In this document: piece after piece, positions 31,738 through 38,084 of the stretch
Position numbering within the stretch: position 1 is the stretch's first letter
How the letters are laid out: each line of letters begins with the position of its first letter
From: Massilia sp. ST3
GTDB lineage: Bacteria; Pseudomonadota; Gammaproteobacteria; Burkholderiales; Burkholderiaceae_D
Direction: 5' to 3'
Assembly (NCBI RefSeq): GCF_018119405.1
Contig: NZ_JAGPWC010000048.1
Location: forward strand, 1-38,084
Length of the DNA stretch: 38,084 bases
The notes under the pieces: generated by a model
Told to the model about the DNA's origin: nothing
The model's input: only the letters and a program-made list of their open reading frames with translations
Database searches by the model: none
Made by a program: the position numbers and the translations under genes

Positions 31738-32880
31738 TTACAGCGAACGGGCGATGATCTCTTTCATGATCTCGTTCGCGCCGCCATAGATGCGCTGTAC
31801 GCGCGCGTCCACGTACATCTGCGCGATCGGATACTCCAGCATGTAGCCATAGCCGCCGAACAGCTGCACGCACTGGTCGACCACCTTGCACTGCAGGTCA
31901 GATATCCACCACTTGGCCATCGAGGCCTGGACCGTGTCCATGCGCCCGGCCAGCATGTCCTCGATGCAGCGGTCGATGAAGACGCGGGCGATGGTCGCCT
32001 CGGTCTTGATCTCGGCCAGCACGAAACGGGTGTTCTGCATCTCGATGAGAAGCTGGCCGAAGGCCTTGCGCTCGCGCGTGTGCTCGAGCGTCAGGCGCAG
32101 CGCCCTCTCGATGGCGGCCACGCCGCACACGCCCAGGATGGTGCGCTCGTAGGGCAGCTCGGTCATCAGCTGGGCGAAGCCGCGCCCTTCCTCGCCGCCC
32201 AGCACATTGTCGAGCGCGACATGGGCCTCGTCGAAGAACAGCTCGCAGGTGTCCTGGCCCTTCTGCCCCACCTTCTCGAGGATGCGGCCGACGCGGAAGC
32301 CCGGATTGTCCTTCGTCTCGAGCAGCATCAGCGACACGCCCTTGGCCCCGGCCGCCGGGTCGGTCTTGGCCACCACCAGGATCAGGTCGGCCAGGTAGCC
32401 GTTCGAGATGAAGGTCTTGGAGCCGTTCAGCCTGTAGCCCTCAGGGGTCTTGCGCGCCGTGGTGCGGATGCCTTTCAGGTCGGAGCCGGCGCCCGGCTCG
32501 GACATGGCGATGGCCGCGATCATCTCGCCGCTCGCCAGCCGCGGAAGATATTTGCGCTTCTGTTCCTCGGTGCCCTGGTTCAGCAGGTAGTGCTCGACGA
32601 TGGCGTGCACGTGGATGCCGAAGGCGGTGTCGCCGCCGTAGGACAGCTCTTCGAACACCACCGCCATGTGGGCGAAGCTGCCGCCGGCGCCGCCGTATTC
32701 CTCGGGAATGTCGGCGCCAAGCAGGCCCAGTTCGCCGGCCTTGCGCCACAGGCCGCGGTCGACGTGCTGCTGCTTGCGCCAGGTCTCCTGGTGCGGCACG
32801 ATCTCGCCCTCCACGAAGCGGCGCACGGCGTCGCGGAAGGCCTGCAGTTCTTCATTCATCCATGGGGACGTGGTTTCCAT
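31738..32880 (-). CDS. Acyl-CoA dehydrogenase
   Basis: A 380-residue FAD-dependent dehydrogenase that makes the 2,3-double bond in acyl-CoA. Landmarks are GLLGADIPEEYGGAG, AIAMSEPGAGSDLKGIRTTA, NGSKTFISNGYLADL, FFDEAHVALDNVLGGEEGRGF, the helix-G Glu in ELPYERTILG (the catalytic base position of IVD/LCAD-type members), RKAFGQLLIEMQNTRF and a C-terminal RIYGGANEIMKEIIARSL. That last motif has Gly where short-chain enzymes carry Glu, in agreement with helix-G catalysis. ATG 32880 lies 10 bp after the thiolase stop. It is the middle gene of the operon. Confidence 0.95.
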   Translation of the reverse strand: METTSPWMNEELQAFRDAVRRFVEGEIVPHQETWRKQQHVDRGLWRKAGELGLLGADIPEEYGGAGGSFAHMAVVFEELSYGGDTAFGIHVHAIVEHYLLNQGTEEQKRKYLPRLASGEMIAAIAMSEPGAGSDLKGIRTTARKTPEGYRLNGSKTFISNGYLADLILVVAKTDPAAGAKGVSLMLLETKDNPGFRVGRILEKVGQKGQDTCELFFDEAHVALDNVLGGEEGRGFAQLMTELPYERTILGVCGVAAIERALRLTLEHTRERKAFGQLLIEMQNTRFVLAEIKTEATIARVFIDRCIEDMLAGRMDTVQASMAKWWISDLQCKVVDQCVQLFGGYGYMLEYPIAQMYVDARVQRIYGGANEIMKEIIARSL

Positions 32881-32890
32881 GCGCCTTCTT

Positions 32891-34072
32891 TCAGTTGCGG
32901 TAGAGGGTGACGACGCAGGCGCCGCCCAGGCCCAGGTTGTGCTGCAGGGCCACACGCGCGCCTTCGACCTGGCGCGCGCCGGCGCTGCCGCGCAGCTGGT
33001 GGGTCAGTTCGAAGCACTGGGCCAGGCCGGTGGCGCCGAGCGGGTGGCCCTTCGACAGCAGGCCGCCGGACGGGTTGGTGACCACCTGCCCGCCGTAGGT
33101 GTTGCCGCCTTCGCGGATGAACTTGTCGGCGCCGCCTTCCGAGCACAGGCCCAGGGCTTCGTAGGTGATCAGTTCATTGTGCGCGAAGCAGTCGTGCAGC
33201 TCGACCACGTCGAGGTCCTCGGGCGCGACGCCGGCCTGTTCGTAGACCTTGCGCGCCGCGGCGCGGCTCATGTCGTAGCCGACCACGCGCATCATGTCGT
33301 TCGAATCGAAGGTGCCCGGACGGTCGGTGGTCATGGCCTGGCCGGCGATATACACATCGGTGCGCAGCTTGTGGCGGCGCGCGAAGTCTTCCGACACCAG
33401 CAGCGCGGCGGCCGCGCCGCAGGTGGGCGGGCAGGCCATCAGGCGGGTCATCACGCCGGGCCAGATCGCGGGCGCGTCCAGCACGTCCTGGGTGCTGACT
33501 TCCTTGCGGAGCAGGGCCAGCGGATTGTTGGCGGCATGGCGGCTGGCCTTGGCGCGGATGCGCGCGAAGGCTTCCAGCGGGGTGCCGTACTTGTCCATGT
33601 GGGCCAGGCCGGCGCCACCGAAGTAGCGCAGCGCCAGCGGGATCTCGGGCTTGCCGACCAGGCGGTCGGTGACTTCGTCGAAGGCGTCGAAGGGGGTCGG
33701 GCGGTCGGTGAAGACCGAGCCCAGGGCGCCCGGGTTCATCTGCTCGAAGCCCAGCGCCAGCACGCACTCGGCGGCGCCGCTCTCGATGGCCTGGCGCGCC
33801 AGGTAAAGCGCGGTCGAACCGGTCGAACAGTTGTTGTTGACGTTGATGATGGGGATGCCGGTCATGCCCAGCTGGTACAGGGCTTTCTGGCCGCTGGTCG
33901 AATCGCCGTACACGTAGCCGGCATAGGCCTGCTCGACCTCGTCATAGGCCAGCCCGGCGTCGTCCAGCGCCGCGCGCGCGGCCTGCGCGCCCATCTCATG
34001 GTAGGGGCTGCTGGCGCCCGGCTTGGCGAAGGGGATCATGCCCACGCCCGTCACATATACCTTCCGGCTCAT
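32891..34072 (-). CDS. SCPx-like thiolase (lipid-transfer type)
   Basis: A 393-residue thiolase of the SCP-x/acetyl-CoA acetyltransferase-like branch, which cleaves 3-ketoacyl-CoA, often branched-chain ones. Nucleophile Cys82 is in NVNNNCSTGSTALYLA. Other catalytic or structural segments are ALGFEQMNPG, VVELHDCFAHNEL, TNPSGGLLSKGHPLGATGLAQ and HNLGLGGACVVTLYRN. No sterol-carrier domain is fused. GGAG lies before ATG 34072. It is the first gene of the operon and faces the TetR operator. Confidence 0.94.
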   Translation of the reverse strand: MSRKVYVTGVGMIPFAKPGASSPYHEMGAQAARAALDDAGLAYDEVEQAYAGYVYGDSTSGQKALYQLGMTGIPIINVNNNCSTGSTALYLARQAIESGAAECVLALGFEQMNPGALGSVFTDRPTPFDAFDEVTDRLVGKPEIPLALRYFGGAGLAHMDKYGTPLEAFARIRAKASRHAANNPLALLRKEVSTQDVLDAPAIWPGVMTRLMACPPTCGAAAALLVSEDFARRHKLRTDVYIAGQAMTTDRPGTFDSNDMMRVVGYDMSRAAARKVYEQAGVAPEDLDVVELHDCFAHNELITYEALGLCSEGGADKFIREGGNTYGGQVVTNPSGGLLSKGHPLGATGLAQCFELTHQLRGSAGARQVEGARVALQHNLGLGGACVVTLYRN

Positions 34073-34089
34073 CCTGGTCTCCTTGGATT

Positions 34090-34124
34090 AGGTCGCTCGA
34101 CCTATAATTTCCTGATTATAGGTC
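34090..34124. promoter_or_regulatory. TetR operator with three AGGTC half-sites
   Basis: GACCTATAAT-TTCCTG-ATTATAGGTC (34099-34124) is a perfect inverted repeat with 10-bp arms. AGGTCG-CT-CGACCT (34090-34103) is a second perfect palindrome sharing the middle half-site. TATAAT hexamers lie inside the arms on both strands, so a bound repressor would cover -10 boxes. It lies between the thiolase operon and the tetR gene. Confidence 0.75.
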
Positions 34125-34157
34125 AACCGTACTATTTTTTGTATCCCACATGCGATA

Positions 34158-34802
34158 ATGCCTGCCATGACTCTGACACTCGACGGCGCCCTGCGCGCCA
34201 AGCCCTCCGGCACCACGGAAAAAGGCATGGGACGCGCCCAGGACATCCTGCACGCGGCGAGAGAGCTGTTGGCCAGCGAAGGCTACGCCGGCTTGTCGAT
34301 GCGGCGCGTGGCCCAGGAAGTGGGCATGAGCCTGTCGAACGTGCAGCACTACTATGGCAGCAAGGACGTGCTGGTCGAGGCGCTGCTGCTCTACACCATG
34401 GACGTGTTCCAGGCCAAGATGGATTCGATCGCCCTCGGCATGATCGGCCGGCCGCAGGTCGAGCGCTTCCTGACCACGGTCGACATGTTCCTGGAAGAGA
34501 TCACCGATCCCGTGACCCACGCCGTGTTCTTCGAGATCTGGGCGCTGGCCTCGCGCCATCCTTTCGCGTCGGATTTGATGGGCAAGATGCTGGGGCGCGA
34601 GCGCAAGGCGATCTACGGGCTGATCCGGGGGCTGCATCCGGACATCTCCGACGAGGAGTACATGCAGCGCGCGGTCCTGATGGTGGCGCAGATCGAGGGG
34701 CTGATGCTGTTCCGGCTGGATCGCAGGGAGCGGCCGGAGCAGTACGAGGCGGTCAGGGGGGCGGTGCGGAAGGTGGTGCTGGCGTTGGCGACGGTGCCTT
34801 GA
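34158..34802 (+). CDS. TetR-family transcriptional regulator
   Basis: A 214-residue regulator. The helix-turn-helix spans about residues 25-70 (AQDILHAARELLASEGYAGLSMRRVAQEVGMSLSNVQHYYGSKDVLVEALL). The rest is an all-helical ligand and dimer domain without a named signature. No ribosome binding site precedes either ATG 34158 or ATG 34167. GATAAT at 34154-34159 would place the transcript start near 34167, making a leaderless start there possible. It is divergent from the thiolase operon and expected to repress it and itself, with an acyl-CoA as the likely inducer (inferred). Confidence 0.9.
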   Translation: MPAMTLTLDGALRAKPSGTTEKGMGRAQDILHAARELLASEGYAGLSMRRVAQEVGMSLSNVQHYYGSKDVLVEALLLYTMDVFQAKMDSIALGMIGRPQVERFLTTVDMFLEEITDPVTHAVFFEIWALASRHPFASDLMGKMLGRERKAIYGLIRGLHPDISDEEYMQRAVLMVAQIEGLMLFRLDRRERPEQYEAVRGAVRKVVLALATVP

Positions 34803-34822
34803 GACGCTAACGGCCTGCTTGC

Positions 34823-34936
34823 AAACTTGGGTTCCCGCCTTCGCGGGAATGACGTTCAAAGGCCGCAAGCCACAATTATTTTCGTGAGCCGCTAACCGAA
34901 ACACCGTCATTCCCGCGAAGGCGGGAACCCAAGTTC
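34823..34936. repeat. Paired 32-bp inverted repeat, locus D
   Basis: Copies at 34823-34854 and 34905-34936 face each other with a 50-bp spacer and differ at one position. Each contains TTCCCGC-CTTC-GCGGGAA. The pair lies 20 bp after the tetR stop and before the antiporter gene. Confidence 0.9.
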
Positions 34937-35035
34937 CTACGCGTACCGCGGACCCTACTCTGATCTAAAAAACAGCGCATCCGACCCAGTCGCTTATACT
35001 CCTAGGGATCTCAACCCAACAAGGAGCCCCCTCGG

Positions 35036-36730
35036 ATGCACCATGAACTCAGCCTGATCACCACCATTGCCGCCGCACTCGGCTTCGGCTTGCTCTTCGG
35101 CATGCTGGCCGTGCGCCTCAATCTTCCGGCCCTGGTCGGCTATCTTGCCGCCGGCGTATTCATCGGCCCGGCTACGCCGGGCTTCGTCGCCGACGTCGCC
35201 CTCGCCTCCCAGCTTGCCGAAATTGGTGTGATGCTGCTGATGTTCGGTGTCGGCCTGCACTTCTCGATGCGCGACCTGCTCGAAGTGAAAGGCATCGCCC
35301 TGCCCGGCGCCCTGCTGCAGATCGCGGTCGCCACGGCCATGGGCATCGGCCTGGCCCACTGGTGGGGCTGGAGCCTGGGCGCGGGGCTGGTGTTCGGCCT
35401 GGCGCTGTCGGTGGCCAGCACCGTGGTGCTGCTGCGCGCGCTGGAGTCGCGCGGCATCCTGGATTCGCTCAACGGCCGCATCGCCGTCGGCTGGCTGGTG
35501 GTCGAGGACCTGGTGACGGTGCTGGTGCTGGTGATGCTGCCGGCCCTGGCCGGCCCCCTGGGCGGCAAGGGCGAAGCCGGCGCCGAGCTGTGGCCGGCGC
35601 TGGGCAAGACCCTGCTGCAGGTGGGCGCCTTCGTCGCCTTCATGCTGATCGTCGGGCGCAAGGTCTTCCCCTGGTTCCTGTGGCGCGTGGCCAAGACCAA
35701 TTCGCGCGAGCTGTTCACCCTGGCCGTGATCGCGGCCGCGGTCGGCATCGCCTACGCCTCCTCGCACCTGTTCGGCGTGTCTTTCGCGCTGGGCGCCTTC
35801 TTCGCCGGCATGGTGCTGCGCGAGTCCGAGCTGAGCCACCGCGCGGCCGAGGAATCGCTGCCGCTGCGCGACGCGTTCTCGGTATTGTTCTTCGTCTCGG
35901 TCGGCATGCTGTTCGACCCGATGGTGCTGGTCGAGTACCCGCTGCACGTGCTGGCCGTGGTCGCCATCGTCCTGTTCGGCAAGTCGCTGGCCGCCTTCAT
36001 CCTGGTGCTGGCGCTGCGCTACCCGCTGAACACCGCGATCACGGTCTCGGCCAGCCTGGCCCAGATCGGCGAGTTCTCCTTCATCCTGGCCGCGCTGGGC
36101 ATGTCGCTCGGCCTGCTGCCGGAGCTGGGCCAGAACCTGATCCTGGCCGGCGCCATCATCTCGATCGCCGTCAACCCGCTGCTGTTCAAGGCCGTGGCGC
36201 CGCTGGACAGCTGGCTGCGCTCCAAGTCCGACCTGGCGCGCAAGCTGGAGCGCTCCACCGACCCGCTGGCCGAGCTGCCGATGGAAACGGCGCACGAAAA
36301 ACTCAGCGGCCAGGTGGTGCTGGTGGGCTTCGGGCGCGTTGGCCGCCGCATCGCCGACGACCTGGTGGCGCGCGGCGTGCACTTCGTGGTGGCCGAGCAG
36401 AACCGCGAGATCGTCGAGCAGCTGCGCGGACGCGGCATCCCGTCGGTGGTCGGCAATGCGGCCGAGCCGGCGGTGCTGATCCAGGCCCACATCGCGCGCG
36501 CCGCGATGCTGGTGATCGCCACCCCGGACACCTTCCACGTGCGCAAGATGGTCGAGATCGCCAAGGCGCTCAACCCCTCGGTGCAGTGCGTGGTGCGCAC
36601 CCATAACGAGCGCGAGGCCGAGCTGCTGCGCGAGGATACGGGCGGCAAGGTCTTCGTGGGCGAGGAGGAACTGGCCGGCAGCATGATCCGGCATGTGGTC
36701 GATACCCTGCGCGCCCCGGCCGCGCATTGA
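35036..36730 (+). CDS. ybaL: CPA2-family cation:proton antiporter, YbaL-like
   Basis: A 564-residue inner-membrane antiporter with a regulatory NAD-binding domain. The first 385 residues form about 12-13 helices of the Na_H_Exchanger fold, with GYLAAGVFIGPATPGF, GVGLHFSMRDLLEVKGIALPGA, SVASTVVLLRALE, VGWLVVEDLVTVLVLVMLPAL and SLAQIGEFSFILAALG. Residues 420-540 are a TrkA-N Rossmann domain (VVLVGFGRVGRRIADDL). The GWLVVEDL motif and length fit YbaL/KefB-type proteins moving K+ or Na+ against H+. It overlaps the next gene's possible TTG start by three to four bases. Confidence 0.93.
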   Translation: MHHELSLITTIAAALGFGLLFGMLAVRLNLPALVGYLAAGVFIGPATPGFVADVALASQLAEIGVMLLMFGVGLHFSMRDLLEVKGIALPGALLQIAVATAMGIGLAHWWGWSLGAGLVFGLALSVASTVVLLRALESRGILDSLNGRIAVGWLVVEDLVTVLVLVMLPALAGPLGGKGEAGAELWPALGKTLLQVGAFVAFMLIVGRKVFPWFLWRVAKTNSRELFTLAVIAAAVGIAYASSHLFGVSFALGAFFAGMVLRESELSHRAAEESLPLRDAFSVLFFVSVGMLFDPMVLVEYPLHVLAVVAIVLFGKSLAAFILVLALRYPLNTAITVSASLAQIGEFSFILAALGMSLGLLPELGQNLILAGAIISIAVNPLLFKAVAPLDSWLRSKSDLARKLERSTDPLAELPMETAHEKLSGQVVLVGFGRVGRRIADDLVARGVHFVVAEQNREIVEQLRGRGIPSVVGNAAEPAVLIQAHIARAAMLVIATPDTFHVRKMVEIAKALNPSVQCVVRTHNEREAELLREDTGGKVFVGEEELAGSMIRHVVDTLRAPAAH

Positions 36731-37275
36731 GCGATTCCGGGACCGGCGCCTTGGACCATCCGCTCCTTCCCCTTCTCGCCACCCTGGCGGTGCTGGGCGT
36801 CCTGGCGGTCTGCCTGCGCCGCCTCGTGCCGCGACAGCAGGCGGAGGACCTGGCCAGCTGCATCGCCAGGCTCGACAGCGAAGGCCTGCTTCTCAGGCAG
36901 AAGTTCCATGCCGTCCGCGCGTTTGCGGTCGAGGAGCTGGAAGACGAGGGCTCGCACTACTACATCGCGCTGGCGGACGGCAGCGTCCTGTTCCTGAGCG
37001 GACAATACCTGTACGAATTCGAGGTCGAGGATCCCGACGAGGGCATCCCCGGCCGGCGCTTTCCCTGCACCGAATTCGAGATCCTGCGCCATGCACAGGA
37101 AGGCTATGTGCTGGACATCCTGTGCGCCGGCAAGGTGCTGGAACCCGAGGCCGTCGCAGCGCCGTTCAGCATCCAGGAACACAAGGATGGCGAGGTGCCG
37201 GGGGATGGCGAGCGCATCACCGGCGTCTCCTACGAGCAGCTCAAGCAAGAACGGCTTCGGCGCTCGGCGAGCTAG
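36727..37275 (+). CDS. Membrane-anchored hypothetical protein
   Basis: A frame of 182 residues (length uncertain). One membrane helix is near residues 13-29 (LLPLLATLAVLGVLAVCLRRL), followed by a soluble domain rich in Glu and Asp with YYIALADGSVLFLSGQYLYEFE and RRFPCTEFEILRH. I do not recognise a family. The start is unclear: TTG 36727 overlaps the antiporter stop (TTGA) but has no ribosome binding site; TTG 36751 would remove eight residues, keep the helix, and has GGGA upstream. The tight spacing makes it co-transcribed and possibly translationally coupled with the antiporter, so an accessory role is plausible. Confidence 0.75.
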   Translation: MSDSGTGALDHPLLPLLATLAVLGVLAVCLRRLVPRQQAEDLASCIARLDSEGLLLRQKFHAVRAFAVEELEDEGSHYYIALADGSVLFLSGQYLYEFEVEDPDEGIPGRRFPCTEFEILRHAQEGYVLDILCAGKVLEPEAVAAPFSIQEHKDGEVPGDGERITGVSYEQLKQERLRRSAS

Positions 37276-37346
37276 GCACTTATGCAGTACGGGAGAATGT
37301 TCCCCAAGCTAACATTTCGTTACAGTAATTGCAGATTAGTAAATCT

Positions 37347-37360
37347 TGTCATATGTGACA
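37347..37360. promoter_or_regulatory. TGTCA-N4-TGACA palindrome upstream of the beta-barrel gene
   Basis: TGTCATATGTGACA has 5-bp perfect arms. It overlaps TTGTCA (a -35-like hexamer) and is followed after 15 bp by TAATGT. Its position 63 bp before the outer-membrane protein start suggests control of that gene, by an unknown factor. Confidence 0.35.
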
Positions 37361-37379
37361 TGCGCTTAATGTCCTTGCA

Positions 37380-37401
37380 CCGCGATTCGGGCGAATCGCG
37401 G
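37380..37401 (+). promoter_or_regulatory. Leader hairpin before the beta-barrel gene
   Basis: A 9-bp stem (CCGCGATTC / GAATCGCGG) with loop GGGC lies 21 bp before ATG 37423, within the expected 5' leader. Such hairpins can stabilise outer-membrane protein messages; here it is only seen, not shown. Confidence 0.4.
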
Positions 37402-37422
37402 CCAACACACTCAAGGACAAGC

Positions 37423-37980
37423 ATGAAAAAACTGATTTGCACGCTGGGCGTCGGCCTGGCGATCCTCGGACCGGCCCGGGCGCAAGAAACCTCGTCCGTC
37501 CCTGTCGCCCGGGCCTATGCCGGCGCCAGCCTGATCCTGGCCGACCATGTCGAGGGCAGCAACAAGAGCGACCTCAAGCTCTTCGGCGGCTACGAGTTCA
37601 GCCGGAACTGGGGCGTCGAGGCGGGCTTCAGCCGCTACGGCGGCAGGGATTACCACTACTTCGCCTGGCCGGACGGCCAGAGCGAGTCCTACCGCACCAA
37701 GGGCTATGGCTCCTACGTCGCCGCCAAGTACAGCATGCCGATCGGCGAGCGCTTCGCCGCCTACGGCAAGCTCGGCCTCGCACACAGCCAGCGCAAGCTG
37801 ACCGACTCCATGGGCTGGCACGGCAAGGACACCGACAACGGCGTGTATGCGGCGCTGGGCGCCGAGGCCAGGCTGACCGAGAACGTGGCCTTGACGCTCG
37901 AATTCGAGCACTACGGCAAGGAAAAGCGCTACGGCGCCGAGGACAGGCAGTGGGGCGTCGGGCTGAAGGTGGGATTCTAG
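37423..37980 (+). CDS. Small outer-membrane beta-barrel protein
   Basis: A 185-residue protein with a signal peptide (1-20, MKKLICTLGVGLAILGPARA). The rest alternates amphipathic strands with aromatic girdles (YAGASLILAD, LKLFGGYEFSRNWGVEAGFSRYGG, GYGSYVAAKYSMPIGERFAAYGKLGLAHSQ, VYAALGAEARLTENVALTLEFEHYGKEK) and ends WGVGLKVGF with the terminal Phe needed for outer-membrane assembly. It fits the eight-strand OmpA-like/OMP_b-brl fold. ATG 37423 is chosen since it begins the signal peptide and AGGA precedes it; a longer frame back to 37282 is rejected. Single gene, function unknown. Confidence 0.9.
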   Translation: MKKLICTLGVGLAILGPARAQETSSVPVARAYAGASLILADHVEGSNKSDLKLFGGYEFSRNWGVEAGFSRYGGRDYHYFAWPDGQSESYRTKGYGSYVAAKYSMPIGERFAAYGKLGLAHSQRKLTDSMGWHGKDTDNGVYAALGAEARLTENVALTLEFEHYGKEKRYGAEDRQWGVGLKVGF

Positions 37981-38035
37981 GCGCTGCCGTGCCGGGACCG
38001 GCCGGATGAATGTTCCGCCAACGATCACCGCGTCG

Positions 38036-38084
38036 GGGGGGGGGGCGGCCCCCCCCCCCCCCCCGGGGGGGGGGGGAAAAAAAA
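38036..38084. other. Homopolymer contig end, probable artefact
   Basis: Runs of G, C, G and A succeed one another with almost no other sequence. As at position 1, this is most likely an assembly or padding artefact. The 55 bases before it hold no recognisable feature. Confidence 0.8.

Noticed and set aside
30511..32910. A 799-codon open frame on the plus strand over the racemase and dehydrogenase genes
   Set aside because: Antisense to clear enzymes with intact motifs; the translation is repetitive and has no recognisable fold.
26228..34166. A 15-bp sequence (GCGATAATGCCTGCC) identical before the tRNA and the tetR gene
   Set aside because: A shared 15-mer is close to chance expectation in 38 kb; the common part is mainly a -10 box, so no shared regulator is claimed.

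Overview
The window is about 38 kb of GC-rich chromosomal DNA from a betaproteobacterium. Gene content and protein flavour fit Oxalobacteraceae, most likely a Massilia-like genus: the xerD-ogt pair, queG diverging from tsaE-amiC, mutL-miaA, PlsY, YbaK and YbaL, and dRS3-like 32-bp inverted repeats. This is inference from recalled families, not a database match. The first ~25 and last ~45 bases are homopolymer runs that look like assembly artefacts, so both contig ends are suspect. No prophage, CRISPR array, insertion sequence or rRNA is visible. Two identical tRNA genes with anticodon CAT lie at 26.2-26.5 kb.

Layout. 0-7.5 kb is mostly housekeeping: tsaD, two endonuclease/exonuclease/phosphatase (EEP) family genes, a DsbA/FrnE-like oxidoreductase, plsY, ybaK, a decayed EAL-domain fragment, a small basic protein, xerD and ogt. 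7.7-15 kb is a signalling region. It holds a FIST-domain sensor coupled to a hybrid histidine kinase. After an AT-richer 600-bp gap with a candidate small RNA comes a solitary TRAP-type binding protein (DctP) divergent from a histidine kinase and a LuxR-type response regulator. 15-26 kb returns to core functions: a DUF3052-like protein, queG, tsaE-amiC, a hexose-6-phosphate mutarotase, an alpha-carbonic anhydrase, a DedA protein, a cyclophilin, mutL-miaA and an RlpA-like lipoprotein. In enterobacteria tsaE-amiB-mutL-miaA are contiguous; here four genes sit between the halves.

26-35 kb is accessory. The two tRNA genes are followed by a MerR regulator facing a two-gene unit (four-helix membrane protein plus astacin-like metalloprotease) across a clear MerR-type operator. 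Then come three small or DUF genes (a 52-residue protein, DUF2007, DUF445). Next is a three-gene acyl-CoA operon (SCPx-like thiolase, acyl-CoA dehydrogenase, alpha-methylacyl-CoA racemase) divergent from a TetR regulator, with a perfect inverted-repeat operator between them. 35-38 kb has a YbaL-type cation/proton antiporter, an anchored protein of unknown function and a small outer-membrane beta-barrel.

The most interesting structures are: the four paired inverted 32-bp repeats, with compensatory changes in their stems; the MerR/membrane protein/metalloprotease module; the TetR operator with three half-sites on a branched-chain acyl-CoA module; the orphan DctP with its two-component system; and a possible RNA at 10907-11162 whose first hairpin and terminator share the same stem sequence and could pair alternatively.
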